Shown: piece by piece, positions 26,401-37,078 of the stretch
How the letters are laid out: each line of letters begins with the position of its first letter
How positions within the stretch are numbered: position 1 is the stretch's first letter
DNA from: Amblyornis subalaris
Taxonomy: Eukaryota > Chordata > Aves > Passeriformes > Ptilonorhynchidae
NCBI GenBank assembly: GCA_018881555.1
Contig: JACAXG010000124.1
Span: 992,001 to 1,056,000 of the forward strand
DNA length: 64,000 nucleotides
Direction of reading: 5' to 3'
Translations under genes and position numbers: made by a program
The notes under the pieces: model-generated
Told to the model about the DNA's origin: nothing
The model's database searches: none
Seen by the model: the letters and a program-made list of their open reading frames with translations, nothing else

Positions 26401-27318
26401 AAGACAACACAAAAATATACTTGAGAGAAAAGTCTGGCAGATAGGCTTATACTGTTGTGGAGGTGGTTTCAGATGATCCAATGAAGCATCTGTCAAATAC
26501 CACTGTGTCATGTTACCAGGGATTTGGCTGAAAATGTCAGGCATGGGACGGTAACCAACAGCTGGAGGTGATGATGGGGAAAGGGATGCTGTGGTTATCT
26601 GTTAAACCCACATGTGACTAGAAAGCCTCATATTTCAGCTAGTGACNGCTTCCTAAGGGCAGAGGTTTTCAATAAACAGGATTTGACCAGAGAAAGAGAT
26701 AATAGGAAAATCCTTCAACAGGATCTGCCAAGAGATCTTAAAATGACAGCATAAGAAAACANTGTCCCTGTGAAACATGTCCTTGAACAGAAACATGACA
26801 GCTCTGACCCTGCNGAGTACAAGCATCCAGAAAAGAGTGGGATATTGTAGCCTACATATTTCTATGTTAGCTGGACATACACTTCATCATTTTTGTTCCT
26901 GCAATTCTCCTAGTATACTGTTATTANTCTGGTGATTAAATAGCTGACTTGAATCACTGGGTGTTTGCATAGACTTGGAGCCACGTCATCTTGTCAATGA
27001 AGAAAAACGTGTGAAAATCACCAAAATGATGGTGAAGAATTTGAAAAATAATCATGAACTGTTAAAATCCTGCAATAGATTTTCTTACTCTTCTTTACCT
27101 CTTGAGCACACCATTACAAGCAGTNCTCTCCCATGATGTTTCTTCATAAAGAAGAGGGAGAGGATTTCTCTGTTGAAGACAGACTTTGAATAAGACTACC
27201 TAGAGAAGTATATCACCCAGTGAAAGCCCTCCAAACGTGACAATTGTCAAAATCAGCTTGAAATCAATGAATCATTACAGAGCTTGACCTTAAAAACCAG
27301 TTTACATTATGTGCTGAT
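23491..27318. other. Unique intronic sequence
   Basis: Nothing recognisable is coded here. The 26.3-26.6 kb part is somewhat GC-richer, with a 74-codon minus ORF (26320-26544) without known domains. No RNA gene is seen. Confidence 0.55.
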
Positions 27319-27882
27319 TGTCGATGGGATAAAATTAATTTTCTTCACAGTAGCTGGTAGGGGGCTGTGATTTGGATTTGTGCTGGAAACAGTGCTGATA
27401 ACACAGGGATGTTTTTGTTGTTGCTGAGCAGGACTTTCACAGGGTCAAGGCCTTTTCTGCTTCTTGTACTGCCCTGCCAGCAAGGAGGCTGGGGGTGTAC
27501 AAGAAGTTGGGAAAAGACACAGCTGAAAACAACTGACCAGCAGGATATGATATACCATATGGCATCAAAGGCAGCAATGAAACTGAAGGAAGGGGCAACA
27601 ATAGGAGTGATGGCATTTGTCTTCTCAAGTAACTGTTAGGAACAGATGGAGCCCAGCTTTCCTGGAGAAGTCTGAACACCTGCNTGCCCAGGGGAAGTGG
27701 TGAATTGATTCTGTGTTTTTTGCTAGTGTGGGGGGCTTTTGCTTTACATACTAAACTGTCTTTGCCTCAACCCAGGAACGTTCTCACTTTTGCCCTTTGG
27801 ATTCTNTCCCTCATCCCACCAAGATGGGAGTGAGAGAGCGGTGGTATGGTGCTTAGTTGCCTGCTAAGGTTAAAATACGACA
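27319..27882 (+). mobile_element. Solo ERV LTR, opposite orientation to the 22-kb copy
   Basis: This 564-base LTR starts near TGTCGATGGGATAAAATTAA and ends GCTAAGGTTAAAATACGACA. It contains the same blocks as 22907-23490: GATTTGTGCTGG, TTGTTGTTGCTGAGCAGGAC, TACCATATGGCATCAAAGG, GGAGCCCAGCTTTCCTGG, GAACACCTGC, and a TTTACATACTAAACTGTCTTTG polyadenylation-side block. No internal ERV sequence flanks it on either side, so it looks like a solo LTR made by LTR-LTR recombination. I see no exact target-site duplication, so the ends may be off by a few bases. Confidence 0.88.
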
Positions 27883-30800
27883 CACTGGAATTCTCAGAAA
27901 GAAGTTGGTTCAGAAGATTGGCATCCCCTAAAGAAGCCTTTTCACATTTTAAAGAAACTGTAAAAAAATGGGACTGCTATTTCTCTCAGTTAGCACAATT
28001 TGGTCTCTTGACCATGAGGAACATTTACAACACATGTAGAATTTTTAGCTTGGGATTCCTGAGCTCCACTGCATTTAACTTGTTGATCTCTGAGTTAATT
28101 TTTTTCAGACTAATTTAAAGTAGCCAGCATGTCTACTCCTGGCCCAAATCCATCAAAATAGTTAGTACATGCTCAGTTTTNCTGAAGTCAATTGCTATAA
28201 ATATGTGCATCAGCATATTTCTAAACAAAGACCATAAGTTACCTGTCTGAGCATTAAAAACAAGAGAAAAGCTGAATTGTTCTTTCTTCTATATGTGAAC
28301 AGACACCTGCCTACGCGCACAGTTGTATCTCCTCTGAACAGAACACACAGTGCAGTCTGGCTCCTGACTGGGATGCACCTATAGAAACTCTGCAATTCTT
28401 CACAGCCACACACAAGAGAGAAACTCCCTGCACGTGGAGATGAGGAAGTTTAGGAAAGAACTGAGCATCATGTCCCAGTGAGATGATAAAACACAGCTTG
28501 GGTATGCCACCCTAATAATTGAGCAATTCTGCACCCCACTGCTTCAATAAGGCCATGGAATCCCCTTCATCACAGTAGCGTTTCTGCGAGTCCAAGTGTT
28601 GGCATGCACTGAGGTGTCCTGATCCTGTGTTTTGATTTGGATTAATCCAAAATGACCATGCACAATAAATTAGCTGAAATGCATTACAAATGCTGAGTTA
28701 AATAGAAAGAAAATTAAATACAGAAACCAGTCTATTTTATCCTGTAAGATATACTCTATTTAGTAACACTCCTGAAAATTGATAGGTATTAAATTAACCA
28801 CAGGAGGGCTCCCTCTGGTATACTGAATACAACAGAAGCATACTGTTTTAAGATAGAACACTATTTTTGGCAATAAAGTAACAAAGGTTTTAGAACTCAA
28901 ATGATACTTTCCTCAGTAGGCTCCACTATATACAAGGGAATAAAATTACACATGAACAATTTAGATAAAAGAACTGAATTACATAAGTGTTAACCGTGTG
29001 ACTTAAAACACCTAAAAGGCAAACTCTGGTTGCCAATGCTCTGCATTTTACNGCATTAAGCTCTGTTTTGTCGTGCCATGTATAGGGGCTCTTGGAGCTG
29101 ACACACCTGCACACCAATGAACAGGGCTGTAGGATAAAAGGGGATTGAACATCACCACAGACACACCAGGTCCCAGCTGCTGCTCTGAGGAGAGAAACGA
29201 GNACTTGCTTGGAGCAGCACATGGATAGAAATTGAGGAGAGAAATTGAGGCTTCATATTATCAGCATTTTTTATGGTCTGCCAGGTCTCCCAAAATAGTA
29301 CAAATGAATGTCAGCAACAGTCAAGCAGCTACTTTTGTGGACTTGAGCCACTCTATACTTTATTTACTCCTCTGCTACAGAGAAACAAAACCCTCCTCCC
29401 TCATAAATTTGTGGTGGAAGCAAAGGTAAATAATTGAGACAGTGCAACTAAATACATAAGTAACTGACAGTGTCCTGACAGCCCAATAATAGAAAATAGG
29501 TGCATATTTGTGTCCTAACCAAAGCATACTTTGTACAGCTGTTGAAATCAACTGGAAAAGAAAGAGAAATACAGCTAAGAAAAGGGAAAAAAAAAAAAAA
29601 GTTTTGCTCTCAAGATACCCCGCTTTTATGCAGCACCAGAAACAGAATTCACCAACCCAAGCTTTGTACTTCGCTGGCATCAAGAGTGAGTTAACAGGGT
29701 TAACTGTCCCGGAAAATTTATGATTATCAAAACCTGTGTGCCAAACAGTAGGAAACATTGCACTCTGGAGTAAATTTAAATTTTCACTTCTTTCACAGAC
29801 TTCAGAAACTAATGACTGTTTGCAAGACAGAATTCAGGCTGAAGTCGCTTTCTGGATTCAGAAGACAAAGCCAGTACCTTCATAGCCTCCAGGCTTAGTA
29901 AGTCGATTCTGTGCCTGTTTGCTAACTACAATACAGGCCTAGGATTTGTAAGCACTAAGTTCTCCTTATCCTAAGGAGTTCATCTAAATCCACACATCAC
30001 TCTCCCATGAGAAAGATGTAATCTNGTGGCTAACAAGACAGAAGCACAGATTTCACAGGACAATAGAGTGTGACTATCTCATGGAACAATGCTTCCCCCA
30101 CACAGCACAGCTTTTCCTCTTTGTTCTGGACACTGTGCACGCACCAAAATTAAAGAGGGCCAACACCATCGACAGTTTTGCCAGTAGAAGTGCCTCANTC
30201 AGGAGGTTAAAGCAGCACACGTCACTGTGCCAAAGCATATGTGAAATGAAGCCAGAAATCTACCTTCTTTCCTTACTTTACACATCATAAAACATTTCAG
30301 TAATACACCTATAAGTATTTCAGAGCATCTGTGACTAAGAGATGCTGCTGTTCAATCCAATTTAAGTGAGGAGATTTTACACCAGGAAGCAGGGAGGTGA
30401 CAAATGAACGAAAAAGTACAAAATGAAGTTGAAATGTATTAGGGGTTACTTCACTAGATTGCTCTCCTTTCGGTAACTCACACTGGCCTCCCATGTAAAC
30501 AGAAAGAAAGGTATATCACAATACCTACATTATAGACACTGGAAAGCTGCTGCAAGAAATTTGCTACTTCTATATGAAGTTATGCTTCATATAATGACAG
30601 TGTATAAACGAGGATAAAGCCTTACTGTAGCCGAAGTAGNACTAACTTTAGACAGCATGAGATAACCACGTTTGGACCAGGATTACATCCTACTGGTTGC
30701 ACTACATTGTTGCTTTTCCTCCATAGAAAACAAAACTGAAATTAAAAGTTTTATCAGCATACCTTAGTAGGCAAACACCCTAGTCTTGGAATTTTACCAA

Positions 30801-33800
30801 GATCAGACAGGATACTTACATCACATACAATAACATCTCAACGACAAAACAAAAACAAACCCNCCCTCCAAAGTTACACTAACTATAAGAACTGTTATCA
30901 AAACTCAAGGACACCATAATGCGTTAAGGAATGTATAAGACTTTTTTTAAAAATTCAATTTCCTATTCAATTTCCCTTATTCCCCCAGTATAGCAAGGAA
31001 GGTGGCCTTAGAAAGATTAAACCAGAAATTGATAACTTTTTTTTTCCTTGTGTCTACCACTTATGTCAAACTATATTTCATGGAAATCTTGTTGACATAA
31101 CTCAGAACCTTTGTATGTACCTTTACCCTTGAAGCTCCACTTTAAATAATGTGATAAGCCAAAACAAAATAACAATCAAAATGTAAAGATCAAGCCTATC
31201 AAGTTCGCAAGAGAAATACGACAGCTTAAAAAAGTAAGTTTATATGAAACAAAGGTTCATAGAGATTAATAATGTTTATAGAATTCATGTAAAGTGATCA
31301 AAATCATTAATGTTGTTTGAAATCATAGTTGCCAGTTATCATTTTCTCATTTTCTAATTTTTCCTAAAGAAGAGCTTCTCTGCTCAGAGTTTGCACGATT
31401 AAAAAAAAAATATTTTTATGTAACTTATTGCAGCACTATTTTCATGAATAAAAAAGTCAACTTATTTTGTCATATTAGAATTTCTAGATAGCAGTAGAGA
31501 ACACAAGTGCCTCTTCTAGGCACTGGGAATGACACAGTCCCCAGGGGACACTGTTCTACCATTGATAGAAACAGACTATTTTTGCATTGTGGACTGCTTT
31601 TGAACAGCTTCTCTGCTTACTGCTGTCAGGATATCAATACCTCCTCCATCAGCCTGCTATCCCTCCTTCATTCCAGCGCTGTGGCAAGCAGCTGAGGTGG
31701 TGGGAGAGGCTGACATTCCCCTCATTCACAGGGACACTTCGNGATGTTTGTTTCAGCAATGAATGGGAAAGCTTTATTTATAACTAGTCAAAGCATCTTT
31801 TCACCATGCCATCTCGTCAAAATTACCTGATGATCTATAACATTAATTTAATTGTTCTTAACACAAGATGGCACTTTTATAAACATTACTGTCAATATCA
31901 GAATACCACTAGACACACATTTCACCCATGAGGGCAAAACCAGTTTGGCCTGTAGCTAAATTATTGAAGTCACAGACAGCTCTGCCTCTCTTCCATGGCC
32001 AGGACACATCACAGCAGCCTGACTGTACATCACTATCATGTGCTGACTCTACATACATACCTATGTAACCTAACACGATCTTAGAATATAAGAGAAGTCT
32101 GCTGCAGTTTCAGTAGGACTGACCTCTAAACTTGTGTTAAGTCACACTAAGCATCAAGTAATTGAACACCTCAAGGGCAAAGAACTGTGCTGAGTGTTTA
32201 AATTCTTGCATCTGCTACTAACTTAATAGGGAAAAAGAAGTTACATTTCTACTATGATACTATGTCTAATGCAGTCTTTTCTAGTATGACCTCATTTCTA
32301 GGATAGTCGCAAAGAAGTCTTACAATTCTCGTTATATTTCAGGGAGTTGAACTCAAACTTGTATTTCAATCCCTATTCCTTTTAAGTATTTTCAGTTATA
32401 ATGTGCACATCAAAAGACATAAGTAACCTAATTGCATTACTCGTCTCTACTTCAACCTTCCATCCTCACTGGGTAATGACATTGCCAACATGATTTCAAC
32501 ACTTACTGTGATAACGGAATTACATTAGAGTCAGCTGTAAGGTTCAAAGTTTCACTGCTCATTTTTATTGTTTTTCCATTAAACAGTCCCATTACTGCTC
32601 AATTAGTACTCAGATTGGGAGAAAAGGGAAGGGAAAAAAAAGAGGGAGAAAAAAGGAAACTAGTAAAAAGACCTTTTCAGAAAACTTTAAAATTTTCTGG
32701 GGACTTATTAGCAAGTCTCACTAGTCCTTCACATATACTTAGAGCATGATTTGGTAGCACTGAGATAATTTTTTTTTTTTTTTTCAAAAGCTTCTGGATA
32801 AAGTGGTGTAAGAAATAAGCAGCTACTTAGAGTGCAGTCTTGCACATTAGAAATTTCATCTTACCTCAAGGCATGTTGCATTCGAAGAGCCATGCAACAC
32901 ACATGGAAATCACTACTTGAATACCTTAGCTTTCCTAAGTCACAAAGTAAATTAGAAACTGCGAAGACTGCAGTGTGCACCTTGTAAACTAATGAGAGAC
33001 ACTTACGATCATGTATAATTTCCTTTCAGCAGAAATTACTTCTAACTAAATTTTAGCACCTGACACCTACTGCATTTTAAAACCCATGGAAAGATAAAGT
33101 AAGCCTCAAATTAAGAAGCTATCCTTAACTGCCTCCTCTACTAATATTCAGCATATTTCATTAACCAAAGTTATGATACTTTTGAAGACTACATTCTGTA
33201 ATGGATATCCTTATCAACAAAGAATCAAATACGTTATTGCTCAATTGAAGCCATTGACTTAAGCACGTTTAGTACGTGGAAAGTGCATTACCTACATGGG
33301 TGATGACCCTCGAAATGAAGACTACTAATACACTAAAATGATAAATGATGCCATCTAATACATCCTAACGTGAAGGCTATGTAAGTGGTAAACAAGCTAA
33401 AAGATCAAACAATCCCATAATTTCTTACTAATGATCTATGAAACATTCATGTTATATTTAAATTACACTGACAATTATAGTGCAGGAGCATTGCACTGTT
33501 GAAAAGAACAAACATAAGCTTTGGTAAATCACAGGCAGGGTTATAAAGAAGCACATTACAACTCCTTAAAACTAAACTTCACTTAATGCAGGTCATGCTG
33601 TGATTTGTGAACCATACATAAACCCAGCAAGTTGAAGAATAACTCAAGCAAAAAACAGGTTATGTCAACTGCTCTTATTAGTAACAGTGATTGACGAAAC
33701 TGTAAACCGAAAATATTTGAAAGTTCGTTGTGTCATCAGTCTAACAAGCAGTTACGCACAGGATCCCTGCATCAGGTCACAACAGTAATATTCAGAAGAG

Positions 33801-34059
33801 AAAAATACTGCCAGTCACTTCTGTCGAATTTGCAACAGAAGAGGAAACAAAAAAATCTCGGTGGTAAGACATCTACATGGATGTACCACGCAATTTCAGC
33901 GGACCTACAGCCACACACCAGTTCGAGAAGTATTGCAGACAGGCAGACAAACAAGAGTTGCGGTAAAACCTCCACTTCTTGTAATGAAAATCAGAGCCCA
34001 GCATCACCCTCAGCTCACCAACGAAGCACACAAAGTCCCACGTCCTCCTAATTTCTCAG
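27883..34059. other. Unique intronic sequence up to the CpG island
   Basis: AT-rich and apparently free of recent transposons. It includes an A14 tract at about 29588-29601 and a T-tract near 32768-32784. The 127-codon minus ORF at 29375-29758 is hydrophobic because of a poly-T run and is judged chance. From 31742 to 34684 there are no n positions. Confidence 0.55.
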
Positions 34060-34307
34060 GCAGCCTCTGTGCCTGCTCACCTCTTGCCCTTCCCGGGGAA
34101 GCTCAGCCCGGCGGGCTCAGCTGTTCTCTCACAACTTTCTCCGCCGGGCGCGGCGGTAGGACAAGCACACGTGCTGCCGCTGCCGCCCCGCTCGCACCCC
34201 GGGCCGGCGCCGGGCGCCCCGCAGGGGGCGAGAGCCGGGGCCGTGCCCCGAGGAGGGCTGCCCGCCGTCCGCCCGGCGCGGGGCTCTGCTCCCGGGGGCG
34301 GCTTCGC

Positions 34308-34316
34308 ACCTACCTG
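34308..34316 (-). other. GALNTL6: Splice donor (5' splice site) ending coding exon 1
   Basis: Read on the minus strand, the junction is CAG|GTAGGT, one base away from the CAG|GTAAGT consensus. The exon ends at 34314, after a complete codon (Gln46). Translation past this point becomes a long Pro/Gly/Ala/Arg-rich string caused only by GC-rich intron sequence. The site therefore sets the exon boundary. Confidence 0.85.
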
Positions 34317-34451
34317 CGGCTCGGCGGGATCGGGCGGCTTCACCAGGTGCTTCTCCTTGTAGAGAGACCAGAGGCCGATGTCGGGCAGGAAAATCAGAGC
34401 CGCGGTGAAGAGCAGCGTCATTTGCAGAAACCTCTTCTGTTTCCTCTTCAT
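34314..34451 (-). CDS. GALNTL6: First coding exon of a Golgi polypeptide N-acetylgalactosaminyltransferase, GALNTL6-like
   Basis: This 138-base exon encodes 46 residues in phase 0. The product starts [16 protein letters not shown] and ends PPDPAEPQ at a CAG|GTAGGT donor. Residues 2-7 form a basic cytoplasmic patch, and about residues 9-31 form a hydrophobic signal anchor containing the [10 protein letters not shown] motif. This is the type II layout of Golgi GalNAc-transferases, which start mucin-type O-glycosylation on Ser/Thr. The start is the ATG at 34451 (context GCC ATG A). It is the first ATG after an in-frame TGA at 34583-34581, and it agrees with the mammalian GALNTL6 start as I remember it. 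The stem, glycosyltransferase and ricin-type lectin domains lie on later exons outside the window. GALNT10 is the nearest alternative, but its N-terminus (MRRKEKRLLQ) fits less well. Exon identity comes from recall, not a search. Confidence 0.9.
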
Positions 34452-34580
34452 GGCCAAAGCCGGGCTGCTCTGCTGGCGGCGGCTGCGGCGGTGTCAGCTC
34501 CCCCAGCACCGCGGGGCCAGGCTCCTCCCTGCCTGCTGTCCCTCGGAGGGGCCCGGCGCCGCGGAGAAACTTCGCCCGCC

Positions 34581-34709
34581 TCACGCCTGCCCAGCCGGAG
34601 CCCGGGCGGGGCCGCCCCCCACAGCGGCGGCGGGGCCGAGGCTGGCGACCGCTCCCCCCACCCCGGCGCGGCGCTGCGCGGCGGNGGTGCCGCTCCTGGG
34701 GGAGCTCAT
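34581..34709 (-). CDS. Upstream ORF (42 codons plus stop) in the putative GALNTL6 5' leader
   Basis: The only ATG between about 34749 and the main start lies at 34709 on the minus strand, in weak context (TCC ATG A). It opens a 42-codon frame rich in Gly, Ala, Pro and Arg that ends with TGA at 34583-34581. The frame matches the main ORF, so the TGA also rules out an N-terminal extension of the enzyme. Whether this uORF is in the mature mRNA depends on where transcription starts. One codon contains an n. It is probably regulatory at most. Confidence 0.35.
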   Translation of the reverse strand: MSSPRSGTXAAQRRAGVGGAVASLGPAAAVGGGPARAPAGQA

Positions 34710-34715
34710 GGATCC

Positions 34716-34740
34716 ACCTGCGAACAGAGCGGCAAACAAC
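34716..34740 (-). other. Possible splice acceptor in the 5' leader
   Basis: Read on the minus strand, a pyrimidine-leaning stretch leads into TTCGCAG|GTGGATCC, with the AG at about 34719-34718. It would serve as an acceptor if a non-coding exon lies upstream in the CpG island. The same CAG|GTGG could instead be a donor. There is no direct evidence that either is used. Confidence 0.2.
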
Positions 34741-34763
34741 CCGCCGCACAGCGGGAGAGGGGC

Positions 34764-34809
34764 AAAAAAAAATAAAATATATATATATATAGATTAAAAA
34801 AAAAAAAAA
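34764..34809 (-). promoter_or_regulatory. TATA-like A/T block inside the CpG island
   Basis: A 46-base A/T tract interrupts the GC-rich island. On the plus strand it is nine A's, a TA dinucleotide run (about 34778-34792) and fourteen A's. Read on the minus strand it gives TATATATA about 330 bases upstream of the GALNTL6 start codon. If it works as a TATA element, transcription would begin near 34745-34750, leaving a 5' leader of about 295 bases. It could equally be a simple repeat with no promoter role. Confidence 0.35.
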
Positions 34810-34995
34810 GAGGGAAAAGCCTCACAACCCGACTCCAGTAAACGGCGTGGGACCGAGAGCGCCCTCTCCTCCCGGCCGCGCGGAGCCCCCGCCGCCAGCC
34901 GCGCCCGCCCGCCTCACGTCCCCCTGCCTGCCCGGGCCCGGGCCGGGGGGCGCGGCATCATGAGCTCATCACGCGCAATTTGCTAAGCAAGAGTT

Positions 34996-35008
34996 AAAAA
35001 AAAAAAAA
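34996..35008. repeat. Poly(A) tract of 13 in the CpG island
   Basis: Thirteen consecutive A's lie in otherwise GC-rich sequence, just after AT-richer sequence that includes the palindrome ATGAGCTCAT near 34960. The tract explains the run of phenylalanines at the end of the spurious minus-strand ORF in this area. Confidence 0.9.
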
Positions 35009-35278
35009 CAAAACAGGAGAAGAGGGCTGAGGCCGGCGCCGCGGCACAGCGCGCCCCTCCGCGCCGGGGAGGCGGGGAGGCGGGCAGGGAGGGGCGGCCC
35101 GCGCCCCCCGCCACCACGTGCGCCGGCCGGGCCGGGGGCGGGCGGTGTCAGGCCCGCCCCACCGCGCCCCCTCATCCCGGCCGCCCCATGTGCGCCATCC
35201 CCGGCTCCGCGCCGGTCCCCCCGGAGGGAGAGGCGGGGAGCGACAGCCCGGCGTGGGGCCCGGGGGCCGAAGCCGGGC

Positions 35279-35286
35279 GCTGCTGC

Positions 35287-35339
<53 letters not shown>
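35279..35339. repeat. Trinucleotide repeat (GCT)4(GCC)16
   Basis: On the plus strand four GCT units (35279-35290) are followed by sixteen uninterrupted GCC units (35291-35338). On the GALNTL6 strand this is a CGG-type repeat about 830-890 bases upstream of the start codon, inside the CpG island. Whether it is transcribed is unknown. Long pure GCC tracts tend to vary in length and are prone to assembly error. Confidence 0.95.
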
Positions 35340-35340
<1 letters not shown>

Positions 35341-35690
35341 TTCTGCCGCCGCGCACCGGGGACGGGGCTTGCAATTCCCGTTCCGGTCCGTCCTCCTCGG
35401 CGCTACGTGAAATGCGGGGGGAACCGCGCGGAGAGCCCGCGGGCGGCTCCCTGTCCGGGGGCCCGGCCCGCTGCGCCAGGCGGAGCTGAGGCGCTCACCT
35501 GCCGGGGGTTCCCCGGGCTCCCCCCGCAGCGCCGCCTTTCCCGAGCCCGCCCGGCCGCAACCTGAGCAGCTCCAGCCTTCCCGAGCCGCGGGGGCTGAGG
35601 TCACCCCCCACTTCGGTAGCAGCACCGAGGGAAGGAGATGTTCAAAGCGATGTCGCTCCGGTTGTCGACTTGTACCCAGCATGTTGCAAC

Positions 35691-36294
35691 CGGACCCCTT
35701 TGGGCTTCTGGTCTGAGTTCTCACTACGCACCGCAATTACCTTGTCTTCTCAAACTAACTCCTCTCAGCAAAACAGGAGGACACTCAGGTTAAGCTTACT
35801 AGGACCTAGTGCCCTTTCAGCTTTATCACATCTAACAGTGGGAAAATGTGTACTAGACTCATAATGTTAACGTGTCCAGAATGAATATTGAAAATTAAAG
35901 CTACTTCTAACTTCCTTTTTTGTTGTTCTTTCTGCCCTGCATATAGAAAGCTGTCACTTCAGCTACCGTCCCTGTTCCTGTTGGTGGCTAAAATATTTCT
36001 GAATGTCTAGGTCTTAATTCTGCAAGAATTTTCTTTCTGTAACCACAGTACATAGCTACAAATGGAGAGAAATAGTCCCGTCCTCTTCCATGGATGAGAT
36101 CAGTCTTGTCCGTCCACAGACATGTCTTGTTCAGAAAGCATTTCCTACATATGCATAAAATAGTAAAAGAGGCAGTAGAAAGGTTTTTTTAGGAAAGTAG
36201 CTGGAGATGAGGGAAAGCTTGAGGGAGGAACAGGAAAACTCTGAAGGATGCAGGTGGGATGGAAGCCAATAGCATAATGCTTTTTACATAAAAG
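35691..36294. other. 5' flank beyond the CpG island
   Basis: The sequence falls back to AT-rich, CpG-poor composition. No exon, repeat or RNA gene is recognised. Confidence 0.55.
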
Positions 36295-36530
36295 TAGGAC
36301 TGGAAGGGACCTTGTGAGGTCAGCTCCTCTGTGGCTCTGCCCCAAGGCACCATCAACTACATCTATGTCATTCTTGACAAGTGTTTGTCTAACCCATTCT
36401 GAAGTCCTACAGCTATAGCACCGCTCCAGCCTCCTCAGGCAATCTGTTTTGACTTGCCATTGCAAACTGTTCCTTAGTGTACAACCTGAACCTTCCTTGC
36501 TGTGATTTCAGAGGATTACATTAGCCACCA
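36295..36530 (-). mobile_element. Old CR1 LINE, 3' portion
   Basis: On the plus strand, GGACTGGAAGGGACCTTGTG, CATCAACTACATCTATGTCA, TTGACAAGTGTTTGTCTAAC, AGGCAATCTGTTTTGACT and CCTTCCTTGCTGTGATTTCA follow the reverse complement of an old CR1 subfamily 3' end. Divergence is high. It lies about 0.6 kb outside the CpG island, upstream of GALNTL6. The 106-aa minus-strand ORF at 36145-36465 is a shadow of this element. Confidence 0.85.
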
Positions 36531-36879
36531 AAGGGGACAGCAAGCAGAGTATTCCCCTCAGTCGTTTCATAGTTAAAGCCCACTTCCAGAAACTGTTCCG
36601 TAGGCACTGCAGGTCATCTCAAGAGCTGATGCATCTTCCTGCTTTCGTCAGGACTGTCTTCAATTGTTTTGTATCTTGTTTGAAGTCTAAAACTGGAGCT
36701 AATAAGCTCCTTGGGATCTTGGAATTGTTTAGAAGAAAAGAAGGATAATCATGCACGTGTCACAGTGTGCACTCTTTTTCCATGCTTCCATGTGGAATGC
36801 AAGTTTTGGATGTAACAGCAGTGGGCTGTTAGCTAATGACCCCTTTGTGATAAAACTTAAGCTCTGGTTGGTTTTGTTT

Positions 36880-37078
36880 CCCTCAAGATCACGTAATTCA
36901 TTGTTCATATTTCTATGGCTGTGTATTTCTCCCTTTTGTACTGTCTCTATTGAGTATAATTTTTTTTCCAGAATATTTATCCAGTTTGTCAAAACCACTT
37001 CGAATTTAAGCCTATCTTCCACTGTCATATACAAATGTAATAAATTTGTTCAATTCTGCAATCCAGACTGTTAACAAG
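36880..37078 (-). mobile_element. Very old CR1 LINE fragment
   Basis: The plus strand TCCAGTTTGTCAAAACCACT, then GAATTTAAGCCTATCTTCCA and AATAAATTTGTTCAATTCTG, is a degraded match to the reverse complement of an internal ORF2 part of old CR1 elements. It probably belongs to the same insertion as the piece at 36295-36530, since order and orientation agree. Confidence is moderate because only short blocks match. Confidence 0.55.

Larger units (their letters stand above)
1..34313 (-). other. GALNTL6: Part of GALNTL6 intron 1, open at the left edge
   Basis: After the exon 1 donor, no sequence encoding the GalNAc-transferase stem or catalytic domain appears on the minus strand down to position 1. 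The intron is therefore at least 34.3 kb here. That fits the very long first introns known for this gene in mammals. It consists of AT-rich unique sequence with CR1 LINE and ERV insertions, listed separately. Its extent is inferred from the absence of a second exon. Confidence 0.8.
34060..35690. promoter_or_regulatory. GALNTL6: CpG island promoter of GALNTL6
   Basis: GC content and CpG density rise abruptly near 34.06 kb and fall back near 35.69 kb, while both flanks are AT-rich and CpG-poor. The island covers the coding exon and about 1.2 kb upstream of it. It contains GC boxes (for example GGGCGGGGCC near 34604-34613), an E-box CACGTG at 35115-35120 and many GC runs. The transcription start cannot be placed from sequence alone. 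The long ORFs on both strands here (such as 33861-34775 plus and 34969-35736 minus) are products of GC-rich, stop-poor sequence and are not genes. Confidence 0.85.

Noticed and set aside
29375..29758. 127-codon hydrophobic minus-strand ORF resembling a membrane protein
   Set aside because: The hydrophobicity comes from an A/T homopolymer (FFFF) and AT-rich codons. No family is recognised.
34452..34457. An earlier start giving Met-Ala-Met-Lys
   Set aside because: The codon at 34457 is TTG, not ATG. The first ATG is at 34451, in good context, and fits the family's N-terminus.
33861..34775. A 304-codon plus-strand ORF across the CpG island, with overlapping frames at 34069-34362, 34129-34749 and 34378-34797
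   Set aside because: The composition is Ala/Pro/Arg/Gly-rich with no domain. It overlaps the GALNTL6 exon antisense and comes from stop-poor GC-rich DNA.
34969..35736. Minus-strand 255-codon ORF with poly-Ala, and plus-strand ORFs with poly-Pro and poly-Arg
   Set aside because: The homopolymers are the GCC repeat read in three frames. There is no sign of splicing or homology.
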